Below, piece after piece: positions 1 through 11,310 of a stretch of DNA of 64,000 nt. The stretch covers positions 34,453,494 to 34,517,493 of the forward strand of contig CM038717.1 in NCBI GenBank assembly GCA_021613375.1, read 5' to 3'. Below the pieces are notes generated by a model. It had not been told where the DNA came from. It searched no databases and saw only the letters and a program-made list of their open reading frames with translations. The position numbers were made by a program, and so were the translations under genes. The stretch is from Megaleporinus macrocephalus. Lineage: Eukaryota > Chordata > Actinopteri > Characiformes > Anostomidae. The first letter of the stretch is position 1; each line of letters opens with the position of its first letter.

Positions 1-2340
1 GGAATGAGAATTTAAATAAGAAGCCGTAGAGACAAACCTCAGCTCCATCTTTCGTTTTTCTTTTCTTTTTCAATTGCTTGCTTGTACCGTTTCTAATAAC
101 TGTTCATTGCATTCCAAACGATGAATAAACGAAGATCTGCGACGCAGGGCGTATAGAAAACGTTATCGTGAGAGGAGTTTGTGCTCACAGTAGCTGGTGA
201 TCAGCGCTGGTGTTGTTTAAAGCTGGTAATGAAGCTCTTACTACTCAAACTCAGACCTGCTTCATGCTCTCCGTCATTGGAACGTCCCTTAAAAACGTGG
301 ACTGAGCCGGAGAGACGACTTCAAGCATTTTAGCTCTTCGTCATTGGCCAATTGGGTTTTTTGGAATCGACTCCACATCACTAATTCAAATAGGACATCA
401 ACAGGAGCCCTGAGTGAAAAACATGTGTTTAAGATAGTTCAAGCTCCTAGTTTTGTATTCCACCCTCCCTCCCCGTCCATGTATATACCGCCCAATCGTG
501 AAGCTGGATGTTGCCCTCAGCCTTTTCTACGCACAGTACTCGCCTTCAGCAGTCTGGTTCAATCTCCTTGTATGCAAACGAAGAATTAGACAGTTTCTGC
601 CGACCGCGCGGTTCATTAGACCGCCGCAGATGGACAACGTAAACGCTGTGTGCTGTAGTTCTACAAGTCTTACAGCTACGGGGCATTTTGCTAACAACTT
701 ACTTGAAACGTGTTTATATGAGTATTTGTTTTGGGGTTTTTCATACGCTCTTTCTATACATTTATACTTCTTTACACACATCGTAAATCGGATGAAACGT
801 TTGTAAAATACTTTGTTGAATCCTCATTATTTGTGGTCGAAAATAAATTGATTTGTTTTGCCACTGTTTTGACGTCTTTATGCTCTGCTCACCTCATTAG
901 ACGTGTATCATTATTATCAGTTCCCAGGTTTACAGCTGTAATTATCAAAATCAGTCATGACTACAGGTGACTTGGAACTCTATGTTTAGGACATATCTGT
1001 ACTCACCCAGAAACAACAGGAAACAATTATTAAGCCTGAAAATGTATAGTTTTTTATTAGTGTTTGGAAAAAAACACACTGTTTGTAAATGTGAAACGGG
1101 GAAATTGGTGCTACACCACTTTAATCCTCTGCAATAACTCAACAGTCGTTTTTAGCGTTACTCCAATTCGACAATCTTAACTGACAATCTCTCTTATTCA
1201 ACAAGATCGGACCCCTAAATGAGACCCCTGTTTTACAGGTTATGTATTACTCTTATGTGATGTGATTATATTGTTCTATGATGTCCTTTATATGAATTTA
1301 TAATTAAAAGTGTTCTAAACCGTTTGACTGGTAGTGTATATATAGATGTTGCTCTGAAAATATTTGTGTATTGTTGAAAGTTCGTTAACAAAATTGTACA
1401 TAACTTTCCAAAATTAGATGAAGCAGCCAGTGAATGAAGTAATGGTGGTTAACGATAATTAGTTTTGGCGCTTGACGTCTTTATGCATTGCTCACCTCAT
1501 TAGACGGTATAATCGTTTCACAGTTTTACAGCTAAAATAAAGTATAAAGTACAAAATATCGTAAATAGCATAAATAACAAAACCCTGTCAGGTAAGGAAT
1601 TAACATAAATCTGGGTCCCTATTTTAAAATTAGAACAAAGAAAAAGAAAAACAAAGGCGGGGCAGGTTGGGGGGGAGGTACTCAGTCGACAGAAAAAGGA
1701 AAGAGTGCCATTTGTCATAGAAGTTGGTAACAGACGTTGGAGGTTGCCAGGATCTTTTCAATTTTTTTAGAGTTTGTTACACATACCTAAGCCAAACAGG
1801 AATTACATGAGGATTGGGAGATTTCCACAGACGGAGGATACAACGTCTGGCCGTTACTGAAGTAAAGACTAGTACCCCAAGTTTGAAGCAAGGACGCTGA
1901 ACCTTCTAACAGCTTGCAAACTCTCTGTAGGTAATACAGACCATAGTGCTCGTTCTTGGATACGCCTGCTATACTGCTATATGGAAAAAGCTTGAGGATC
2001 TGGATCATCATTTTTCTACATTCACTGCAAGTTTAGTGGCCCTCGCGTGAAAAGATCTGCTTTCTACACGTCACAGCTTGTGAATGCCTGTTTAATCTAG
2101 AATTCCAAGTTTGTGAAATTTACATTTGGTATTTCCCACAACTTCAACACAACATTACAGGCAGGTGGAGTGGTCAAGCTTTAGTCCAGAAATAGGGGAG
2201 GTTATGGTGTTCTTGGCCACCAAACAACAGGCTTGAGCTAATTTATACAAAATAATTTGAATTGCAGGCTCAATATAATCAATTAGACCTTTTTTCCCAA
2301 ATCATATGTTGCCAAGAACCTTTGAATTTAGAATTCAACC
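1..2340. other. Non-coding stretch without recognised gene
   Basis: No open frame here resembles a known protein, and none is supported by splice sites. The stretch holds a Tc1-type terminal repeat at about 1306-1343 and a directly repeated motif around 867-925 and 1469-1524, both listed separately. It could be downstream flank of the aldo-keto reductase gene or the UTR of a neighbour outside the window, but the sequence does not decide. Confidence 0.5.
1306..1343 (-). mobile_element. Solo Tc1/mariner-type terminal inverted repeat
   Basis: Read on the minus strand this begins ACACTACCAGTCAAACGGTT and runs on into a GAACAC-like stretch next to TA dinucleotides. That is the familiar outer end of fish Tc1-like elements. 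No transposase or partner end is visible nearby, so it is a solo end or a very short deletion derivative. The same core is the unit of the 25-bp minisatellite at about 60.5-61.5 kb. Confidence 0.6.
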
Positions 2341-2348
2341 AAATGTGT

Positions 2349-2545
2349 TTGGACACAGTGGAATTAGACCTCCACATGTAACCCATCCGTGCACCAACGT
2401 ATTCACACACTAGTGGTGGGCAACCCTATCCACAGTACCCATGGAGCAGTTGGAGTTTGGGTGCCTTGCTCAGGGGCACTTCAGTCCTGTCCTGTTGGTC
2501 CAGGGGATCAAACCAGCAACCTTCCGGTCACAAGACTAACCTTCA
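2349..2545 (-). mobile_element. tRNA-derived SINE, reverse orientation
   Basis: The reverse complement shows a B-box-like GGTTTGATCC, then the run on GCACCC, CCATGGGTACTGTGGATAGG and GTTGCCCACCACTAG. This is the layout of a common fish tRNA-derived SINE that also occurs forward at 8623-8868. It is truncated and diverged, with no clear target duplication. Confidence 0.6.
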
Positions 2546-2549
2546 TCTA

Positions 2550-2905
2550 GTTTTAAGAAAACTGTGATAATATAATAACAAAAACAGACCAACATATGCA
2601 TTGGCTTATCGATGCCACCATTAGTGGTGCACGCTTATGCTGTTGTTTATGCTGAAGTCACGACACCAATACAGCAATAAATAAATCTAACAAGAATCTT
2701 TGTGTCCAATCTGTTCATTACAAATCAATACAATATCACAAAAACATGGCGATCAATATGTTTTATAGCTGTATTATTTATGTCTAGATGCTATGACTTC
2801 ACCCAAACTATACAGGCCTAAGCTCAACCAACTGGTCTTCAGAATCAGAATCACTTTGCTGGTCAAGTACATGTGTAATCAACAGTGATATCAATTTTAG
2901 TGTCA
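2550..2905. other. AT-rich stretch downstream of the aldo-keto reductase
   Basis: No gene is visible. A short piece at about 2840-2880 (CAGAATCAGAATCACTTTGC) resembles the 3' ends of fish non-LTR retrotransposons. Part of the stretch may be 3'UTR of the reductase on the minus strand, but no convincing polyadenylation signal was identified. Confidence 0.35.
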
Positions 2906-2908
2906 AAT

Positions 2909-3778
2909 TTAAACAATATCTGTTGAATCTCTGGTGCAAAACCGAGTTCCACTGTCCAGACGGCCCAGTCTGTCCATGTCGGTTCTGCTCAGCTCAAAGT
3001 CAAACACTTTGGCGTTCTCCTGCACCCTGTGTGGCTGTGAAGAGCGAGGCAGAACAGAGACCCCCTGCTGTACGGCCCACCTCAGCAGTACCTGAGCTGG
3101 GGTGCGGCCACAGCCCTCCGCCACCGCCTTCACCTCCGGCTCGTTCAACAGCGCACCCTTACCGAGAGAGGAGTAGGCCTGGAAGTGAACGCCTGCCTCT
3201 TTGCAGACGTCCCTCAGCTCCCTCTGAACAAGCCTTGGGTGGCACTCCATCTGCACCACCGCTGGAGGCACTCTGCAACTTCTAGTCAGCTCTTTGAGGT
3301 GCGCCACCGTGTAGTTGGACACTCCAATGGCCTTAAACTGTCCACTAGCGTGGAACTCCTCCAGAACACTCCAGCTCTGCATTCGATGGTCTGCATTCAG
3401 GGGATCCCTTGGCTCCAAGCCCGCAGTCCCAGGCCAGTGCACAAGGTACAGGTCTATGTACTCGCACCCCAGCTGTTCCAGACTTCTCAAGCAGCCCTCT
3501 CTGGCCCGGGGACCCTGGTCGGCTGGGCCAAGCTTGCTGATCAGGAACACGTCTGAGCGTGAGAGGCCATGCTTGGGCAGCAGTTCCCTGATGACTTGCC
3601 CTAGATGTCCTTCGTTGCCGTACACTGCAGCTGTGTCGAAGGCGCGGTATCCCGCCTCAAGGGCAGCGTTGAGGGATGGCAACAACTGGTCACGGCTCTG
3701 CAGCTTGTACGTGCCCAAACCCAGGAGTGGAATCTCAGTTCGGGGGCTGTGAGCAGCTGAGGTCACAGTACTGGACAT
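2909..3778 (-). CDS. Aldo-keto reductase, single coding exon
   Basis: A complete 289-residue protein of the aldo-keto reductase superfamily: a cytosolic NADPH-dependent TIM-barrel carbonyl reductase. The catalytic tetrad is visible as Asp48 and Tyr53 in FDTAAVYGNE, Lys82 in LISKLG and His114 in LVHWPG. The family signature GVSNYTVAHL lies near 152-161. The cofactor motif normally read as IPKS is LPRS here, at about 243-246. Length is slightly under the usual 310-325 residues of mammalian AKR1 enzymes and closer to the short prokaryote-like AKR3/AKR5 proteins that fish also carry. The ATG is preceded on the minus strand by TATTTTCAG, so a splice acceptor appears to abut the start codon and a non-coding first exon is expected upstream. 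The physiological substrate cannot be read from sequence. Codon use is GC-rich and the frame is uninterrupted, so the gene looks functional. Confidence 0.9.
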   Translation of the reverse strand: MSSTVTSAAHSPRTEIPLLGLGTYKLQSRDQLLPSLNAALEAGYRAFDTAAVYGNEGHLGQVIRELLPKHGLSRSDVFLISKLGPADQGPRAREGCLRSLEQLGCEYIDLYLVHWPGTAGLEPRDPLNADHRMQSWSVLEEFHASGQFKAIGVSNYTVAHLKELTRSCRVPPAVVQMECHPRLVQRELRDVCKEAGVHFQAYSSLGKGALLNEPEVKAVAEGCGRTPAQVLLRWAVQQGVSVLPRSSQPHRVQENAKVFDFELSRTDMDRLGRLDSGTRFCTRDSTDIV

Positions 3779-4530
3779 CTGAAAATACGTTGAAGGTCAT
3801 TATTACGCCAGTTAGACGAGAGAACAAGTCCACACGTTTGAAGAAACCTGCTCTACCAAAGTTTCTTCTGAAATTAGAGAGTTACAATGAGTATAGTATA
3901 GTAGTAACCCCTTCGCTACTCTACTCAAGGCTTTACAGTAGATGTTGCTGTGAGGATTTGATTGCATTCAGGCACAAATAGTATTAGCGAGGTCAGGTAC
4001 TGATGCTGGATTGCTAGTTCTGGATCACAAAAGCCAATTTAACCCCTCCAAAAGAATTATTTTGAGCTTCATCACTCCAGAGAACACTGTTCCACAGCCC
4101 AGTGCTGGATGGCTTTGTACCCCTCTAGCCAACACTTGGCTTTGGGTAATTGGGTGGTAGCTTCAGAGCATTAGCGCCAGCTGAGGTCACAGTACTAGAC
4201 ATCTGAAAATATGTTGAAGGTCACTATTGCGCCAGTGACACCAGAGAACAGGTCCACACGCTTGAAGAAACCTGCTCTACCAAAGTTTCTTCTGAAATTA
4301 TAGAGTAATGATGAGTACAGTATAGTAGTAACCCCTTCGCTGCTATAGCAGCATCTACTCAAGGCTTTACAGTAGATACAAATAGCATTAGCAAGGTCAG
4401 GTACTGATGCTGGATAGTTAGTTCTGGATTACGAATGCCAAGCTAAATGCAGATCCACAGCCCAGTGCTGGAGGGGCTTGGTACCCCTCTAGCCAATAGT
4501 TGGTATTGGGCAATTGGGTGGTGACTCAAG
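3755..4530. repeat. Tandem duplication across the aldo-keto reductase start
   Basis: Two diverged copies of about 400 bp lie head to tail (roughly 3755-4176 and 4177-4530). Shared blocks include AGCTGAGGTCACAGTACT, CATCTGAAAATA, CACACG.TTGAAGAAACCTG, AACCCCTTCGCT and CCACAGCCCAGTGCTGGA, in the same order. The second copy carries the reductase's first codons (M-S-S-T-V-T-S-A on the minus strand) and its splice acceptor but no downstream coding sequence, so it is a broken duplicate of the exon start. Confidence 0.75.
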
Positions 4531-5332
4531 AGCATCCTATTCTAGTCATGATCTAGGCAGATGATAGGATTAGTCCATGCACGACTGAAATCACCTGCAC
4601 CTTGAAGGAACTGTATTAAAAAGAGTGTCTGGATACTTTTTGGCTACCTTCACATTTCAGGCCTCATTAATCAATGCAGATTTGTTTACTCAGATCCAAT
4701 CACACGGTTCACATGAATAAATGTAAGTGACCTACATGTGTCCGTATCTGATCTTGGACCACATATAAAAGTGACTCAAATCTAATTTTGCAAGTTCAGA
4801 CCACCTTAGGCAAGGCAAGGGAGGGGAACTCTGAGAAACTTTGGAATGGAGTTCTGGGTGGCTTCAACTGCTGGGATTGAAGCCGGGCCTCCTTTTTAGC
4901 CAAGCAAGGCAGAGGAGTGGTTTATATGGCGTGTGTAATGGTAGAGGGGAGGAGTTGGGCGTGGTCCTTCTCCCAAACTTAAGTTATTTCATAGCTTCAT
5001 CTGATTTGAGTCACTGCAGCCTGATATTGTGAACATAGAGTCATAGTGTGTGTAAGGTTGGAAAGTCAGTCCTGCTGGCTAAGGAACATAAGAACCATGA
5101 GAGTGACACCTGATGGATTTGCCTTATAAAGGGTATTAGTTTAATGGTTACCATCAGAGACTCATTTCCTGTAGAACTCTATTAGATACTATTAGAATCA
5201 CAGGATCAGTCCCAGGTCACTTATGAAGTCATTGTGAAATCAACCCATCAAGAAAACACATTACATTACAAAACTACCAACAGAGACTTTTAAAGGTGTC
5301 TGTGTTTTAAAAAATGCTATACTGGCTTAAAG

Positions 5333-5812
5333 GAGAATACTTATAATTCAGTGGTTGAGATAAAGTTCACTGGTAGTTGTACAGTGTATGTGACAAATAA
5401 ACTTGGTTTGATGGTTGATTTGTAGAGAAATCTACAGAGTCTGGTTGCTTTATTGCGGTAATCATGTGAACAAAGACAAAAATAATTCACTTTCCAAACC
5501 ACCAGCAAACGTACATGTGTCTTCTTTTATCTGTAATATTATTATTGATAAAGTAGTAGTGGATCTGAACTGGAGTCTTTTCTCTGGGGCCTGTTTTACC
5601 TCCCAACACCTTGTATTTTTCCACTGATAATGGATTAAAATAACCCGAATTAAATGATTTTAATCACAAAACTATCAGACCAGATACCTCACAGCACTGC
5701 ACTGTGAACAACTCTAGAACGAAGCATTTCACACCAAACTACTCCGAATGATTTGTTAACATGTTTAATTAAGCAAACTTTTTAATAAATTGGTGGAGTT
5801 CTCCTTTAAACT
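5333..5812. mobile_element. TTAA-flanked MITE (piggyBac-like)
   Basis: The left end reads TTAAAGGAGAATAC and the right end reads GTTCTCCTTTAA, giving short inverted termini bounded by TTAA, the signature target of piggyBac-type elements. The interior has no coding capacity. The right-end segment AATTGGTGGAGTTCTCC matches, inverted, the start of a related copy at about 28154. The 16-bp minisatellite starts immediately beyond its right end. Confidence 0.5.
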
Positions 5813-5825
5813 GGTCTGTACTGGT

Positions 5826-7445
5826 TTAGACTAAAACAGCACTGGACCCAACCAGCATTAGACTAAACCAGCACTAGACCAAACCAGCATTTCGCTAAAC
5901 CAGCACTGGACTAAACTAGCACTTTAATAAACAAGCACTAACCCAAACCAGCATTACACTAAACCAGCAATAGACCAAACCAGCACTACATCAAACCAGC
6001 ACTAGACCAAACCAGCACTGGATCAAACCAGCACTAGACTAAACCAGCACTAGACTAAACCAGCATTACACTAAACCAGTACTGGACTAAACTAGCACTG
6101 GACTAAATCAGCATTACATCAAACCAGCACTGGACTAAACCAGCACTTTTATAAACAAGCACTAACCCAAACCAGCATTATACCAAACCAGCACTTTACT
6201 AAACCAGCACTAGACTAAACCAGCACTAGACTAAACCAGCACTGGACTAAACTAGCACTGGACTAAACTAGCACTCAACTAAACCAGCATTACACTAAAC
6301 CAGCACTAGACTAAACCAGCACTGGACTAAACCAGCACTGGACTAAACTAGCACTCAACTAAACCAGCATTACACTAAACCAGCACTAGACCAAACCAGC
6401 ATTATACCAAACCAGCACTTTATTAAACCAGCACTTTATTAAACCAGCACTAGACTAAACCAGCACTAATCCAAACCAGAATTATACCAAACCAGCACTT
6501 TATTAAACCAGCACTTTATTAAACCAGCACTTTATTAAACCAGCACTAGACTAAACCAGCACTGGACTAAACTAGCACTCAACTAAACCAGCATTACACT
6601 AAACCAGCACTAATCCAAACCAGAATTATACCAAACCAGCACTTTATTAAACCAGCACTAGACTAAACCAGCACTGGACTAAACCAGCACTGGACTAAAC
6701 CAGCACTGGACTAAACTAGCACTCAACTAAACCAGCATTACACTAAACCAGCACTAGACCAAACCAGCATTACGCTAAATCAGCATTAGACTAAACCAGT
6801 ACTGGACTAAACTAACACTGGACTAAACCAGCATTACATTAAACCAGCACTGGACTAAACTAGCACTTTTATAAACAAGCACTAATCCAAACCAGCATTA
6901 TACCAAACCAGCACTTTACTAAACCAGCACTAGACTAAACCAGCACTTTACTAAACCAGCACTAGACTAAACCAGCACTAGACTAAACTAGCACTTTAAT
7001 AAACAAGCACTAATCCAAACCAGCATTATACCAAACCAGCACTTTGCTAAACCAGCACTAGACTAAACCAGCACTGGACTAAACTAGCACTCGACTAAAC
7101 CAGCACTCGACTAAACCAGCACTTTAATAAACAAGCACTAATCCAAACCAGCATTATACCAAACCAGCACTAGACTAAACCAGCACTGGACTAAACTAGC
7201 ACTGGACTAAACCAGCACTTTAATAAACAAGCACTAATCCAAACCAGCATTATACCAAACTAGCACTTGACTAAACCAGCACTACATCAAACCAGCAATA
7301 GACTAAACCAGCAATAGACTAAACCAGCACTACATCAAACCAGCACTAGACTAAACCAGCAGTACACTAAACCTGCATTCAACTAAACCAGCATGAACCA
7401 GTATGATAGTTTTGTGATAAAAATCACTCAGACTAAACCAGCACT
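5826..7445. repeat. 16-bp minisatellite, about 100 copies
   Basis: The array is built on CAGCACTAGACTAAAC with many variant units (ACTGGACTAAAC, ATTACACTAAAC, ACTTTAATAAAC, AATCCAAAC). Variants recur in blocks, which points to block-wise duplication rather than unit-by-unit growth. Both borders carry the unit in the opposite orientation (CTGGTCTGTACTGGTTTA at about 5812; CTGGTCTGTGCTGGTTTCC at about 7460). The right border also holds an inverted fragment of the adjacent MITE (TGATAGTTTTGTGAT at about 7407 against about 5668-5682). Confidence 0.9.
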
Positions 7446-7539
7446 AGACCAAAGCACATGCTGGTCTGTGCTGGTTTCCTAAGCAGGTCTTCACAGTACC
7501 TGAACAAACGTCTGCAGGCTGCTCCACTGTACTGAACAT

Positions 7540-7960
7540 AGCGGTCAGACGCGGATTAGATACTCAGATTAACATTTATACCTACATTTGAAGTGATACC
7601 GCTGAAGCTCAGTCCCTGAACTCCCGCTTCCACTCACACGCACACGCGGTTCCTGTTACTGCGCTGTAATTCGGGCCTCCGCCGAAAGAGGGCGCGCACG
7701 AGAGTCCTGTGAAGACTGACCGCACTGGCTGCTTCGTATCAGAGGAAGGTCGCGCGGTCTGTGGAATCAGAGCGAAACAGCTCGTTTATGTGAGAGAGTT
7801 TGATTTAAAAGTGATATTTGCTCCCGCAGCCGCTTCCACACCCACACTGTTCACTTTAGTCGAGCTGTGACCTCTTCGTTTACCTCAGCGCAAAGCGAGT
7901 AGCAGCTAACAGCGTTCAGAGACGGGCGAGGGGGTGAAAGGGGGGCAGCTGAGAAACAGC
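7540..7960. promoter_or_regulatory. Candidate CpG-rich promoter
   Basis: A local rise in CpG (GGGCGCGCACGAG, GGTCGCGCGG, GACGGGCGAG) stands out from AT-rich surroundings. A weak splice-donor-like sequence on the minus strand (TGTAG followed by GTATAA, near 7588) could end a first non-coding exon of the aldo-keto reductase, whose acceptor sits at 3779. No TATA box is evident. Placement and strand are inference. Confidence 0.3.
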
Positions 7961-8306
7961 AGTTCAAATTAAACAGCAGTTAATGCACGAGGACATTTCT
8001 ATGTGCCATCAAGTACTAAAAATATAGCTGCTTTTATCAAGTACTAAGAATTGCCCCCACCCACAAGCTCCAAAAGTCAGCTTCTCCTGGAAGACTTTCA
8101 GATGACGTATCTTGAAGGTGGGAGGGAGAAAAGCCTTCTTTCAGGGGTGTTATGGGTCTTCAAGAGGGGTTGGAGGCCCAATATCCCATATTTATTGGCT
8201 TCTACGTGAGGTCGTTTCTTTATTGCTGCTGGGGGGGGGGGCTATACTGGGTGAGCACTGGTTAAAGCTACTGCTTAGTCTGTTTATGGCCCCAGGGAGC
8301 CCATTT

Positions 8307-8868
8307 TAAGGTAACTGATTAAAACAGCTTAGTTGTTAGGTTAATGCAAAAGTCTAGATAGTCATTAGAGGCAGTCATGGGCTGGAGGTCAAGGGACCAG
8401 CCTTATGACCAGCAGGTTGCTGGTTTGATCCTATCTCTATTGCTGATGGGGGATTCCCATTCATGTGGGCAGTGCTGGGTCGGCACTGGTTACAGCTAAT
8501 GCCTAGGCTCCAGAGCTTTCAATCAAATCCTCATGTTAATAGTGTTCTAGCAGTAAAGCAGTTGAAGGTAACTGAATAAAACAGCTTAGTGTTCAGGTTA
8601 ATGCAAAACTCTAGACTGTCATTAGGGGCAGTCGTGTGTTGGAGGTGAGGGAACCAGCCTTGTGACTGGACGGCTGCTGGTTTGATCCCATGAACCGACA
8701 GCACATGGCCTGGAGCACGACACCTAATCCCCAACTTCTCTCTGGGCACTGTGGATAGGGTTGCCTACCAACTCCAGGCAAGCATGCTTACTGCCCTCTA
8801 GTGTGTATATGTGGGTGTTTCACTGCACAGAAGGTTTAAATGCAGCAGTTAGTGGCGAATAGTTATTA
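8307..8868 (+). mobile_element. Tandemly duplicated SINE-bearing module
   Basis: A block starting AGGTAACTGATTAAAACAGC at about 8307 repeats at about 8566 (AGGTAACTGAATAAAACAGC), an offset near 258 bp. Each copy runs into a tRNA-derived SINE (GGCAGTC-TG-GTTGGAGGT, B-box-like GGTTTGATCC). The first SINE is cut short. The second (about 8623-8868) continues through GGGCACTGTGGATAGGGTTG to a tail near GTTTCACTGCACAGAAGG. Both are non-autonomous and decayed. Confidence 0.6.
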
Positions 8869-8869
8869 A

Positions 8870-9475
8870 TTACTATTAAACATACTTTTTATGATACACA
8901 ATGATTCTGTAAAGATGCACATTATTATTTTAGCATTATTTTAGACCCCTGTGCAGATGTACGCCCCTACAGTAATAGAATGATTCTTTCCAAATAGAGA
9001 CATAGTTTTTTTCAATATCATCCAGCCCAAATTAAAAAATAGTTCCAAACAAAAGACATTCAACAGTCGTGACAGAGAGAGTTTTATTCATATATTCCAT
9101 ATACACACATATTTAATGTACAAAATAATAATGAAGCATCGTGAACATGGAAAAGGTTTCATACTGAGGTCATTAACATTAATTATTTCTTTCTAACAGT
9201 CTGGTTACTAAAACTAAATGGCAGACCTGCTCTAAACCTTGCTTTGTATAGAAAAGATGCTTTGTTACTTGACTTGAGAGTAAGAATCTGGAACGTTCCA
9301 TGGCGGGGATTTAACCACTAAACTATACAGTTTCAATATGATATTTAAGATGATATTAATCAGTTATATTGTGTTCTGTTCATATGTTAAAGTCTTTACA
9401 CTGTAACTCGCATGTGGTTCCACAAATCATCTCCTACATTACTGCACAGAATACTTTCCTATTAGTGGCTGAATG
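8870..9475. other. AT-rich non-coding stretch
   Basis: No gene, splice-supported frame or clear repeat family was recognised between the SINE module and the foldback MITE. Confidence 0.4.
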
Positions 9476-9499
9476 ATATTAATAATAATTGTAAGCTGA

Positions 9500-9892
9500 T
9501 GCTTTAAGAAGTTCTGACCGCTGTAAACTCTGTACCACCACGGAGCAGCTATTATTTGGGTGGTGGATCATTCTCAGCATTGCAGTGATGCTGAAGTGGT
9601 GCTGGTGTGAGTGGATCAGACACAGCAGTACTGCTGCAGTGTTCAGTCCACCACCCAACATCATCCAGCCAATTACATCTTAGGACCATTGGCAAAGGAC
9701 TAGTAGATGACCAAAACAAACTGTGCAGCAGCAGATGAGCCACCATCTCTGAGTTTACAAGGCAGTCCAACAATGTAGGAGTGTCTTAACAAAGTGGACA
9801 GTGTTTCTGATCCACTCACACTAGCACAACACACACAAACGCACAACCACTACCACATCAGTGTCACTGTAGTGCTGAGAATGATCAACCAC

Positions 9893-9895
<3 letters not shown>
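9500..9895. mobile_element. Foldback-type MITE, copy 1
   Basis: The stretch has GGAGCAG.TATTATTTGG, GGTGGATCATTCTCAGCATT, a central part with TGATCCACTCACACTAGCAC, and an inverted finish CAGTGTCACTGTAGTGCTGA. The outer parts are inverted copies of one another, as in a widespread fish palindromic MITE family. Related copies lie at about 20690-21110, 21480-21810 and 44425-44880. No coding capacity. Confidence 0.6.
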
Positions 9896-10036
<141 letters not shown>

Positions 10037-10989
10037 CTGCTGTTCTACATCTAATTTGCTCCCAAAAGCCAAACAAAAGAAGACCATTAGAATGAGAGTG
10101 ACTGCAGTCTGTGCTACATACAGTATGTTCAATTATAAACAGAAATAATTAATAACTTTACATGTAAAAGACAACTGGCTTAAAAACTTACCAACTAATG
10201 ACTATTTAAAACTTTAATGGGACCATCTTAGTGTGGAACCTTTTAGATCATCACAGTATTAACAGAACACCACACATTCTGTCTTTTACCTTTACAAATG
10301 AATCATAAGCCAGACACATTCAAAGCATTAATATATGTTATTAATATAAGCCTGCAATACCAGTTTCACTGTGAGGCCACGGCCCTGAGTAACACGTTAG
10401 GTTTGTAAGTATTACCATATTTTTTACTGTAATATACGTCTCTTCTAATCTTAGACTCCAGAAAATATTTTTTTTAAGTTCATTTGGCAGTCAATGATAC
10501 AACCTCTTGCTAAATCATGAAACTGATCGATAATTACATTTATTATTATTCTTGTGTATCTGTAGGTCCAGTCTGCAAAAGGTTGAAGACGCCTAATCAA
10601 ATACCATGTTTTGTTGATTTTACATAACCTACAGAGAACACACACTGCTACTGTTTATTTGCTGAATAAATGTAAACCATTTAGAAAGCAAATAGAATAT
10701 GTGGCATGTTTAACATTTAGTTATAGATTTTTCTCCCCAGTATGTTAAAAAGTCAACAAGTAAACATAGACTGTGCACTAGCACTCACTGTAGAGTACGT
10801 GTTGATTCTCTAAGTGAAGATAAGAGAAATAACAGGCCATGTCATTTGACTAGGAGTGTAGGGTGTTCAAACTTTTGCATACTAATTTACATCGCTGGTC
10901 CACACGTCAGCCACCACAACCCTTAGAGCCACCATTACAAAGGTGTACAAAGTTCATCGCCGTGCCTGATACACACGAACATATATAAC

Positions 10990-11265
10990 CACGCTAAGAA
11001 TTACCCTCCACTCGATATCTGCCCAGCTACAGTCTGGTGGTCACTTTCTACGGATGTGTAGAGGGAGAGTGATCAATAGTGCAGCAACAGATGGGCTCCA
11101 GTCTGTAATTCTACACCTACACCCACAAAGTCTATGCCAACTGCTAAAATGACTAATGAGTGTTGGTGCAAGGTAGAGAATGAACTGGTGTGTCTGTACC
11201 GTCTCCTACAATAACACTGCACTCTTAGTATATTAAGCCTTTGCTCTAAGAAATTCACTGTCAGT
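10990..11265. mobile_element. Possible fragment of the foldback MITE family
   Basis: Pieces such as CAACAGATGGGCTCCAGTCTG and GTAATTCTACACCTACAC resemble the internal part of the foldback MITE seen at 20690-21110 and 44425-44880, but divergence is high and the ends are not recognisable. Confidence 0.3.
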
Positions 11266-11310
11266 ACGTTTCTGCTTCCATCATTAGATTTGGTTCAGAC
11301 TGGGGGGATT

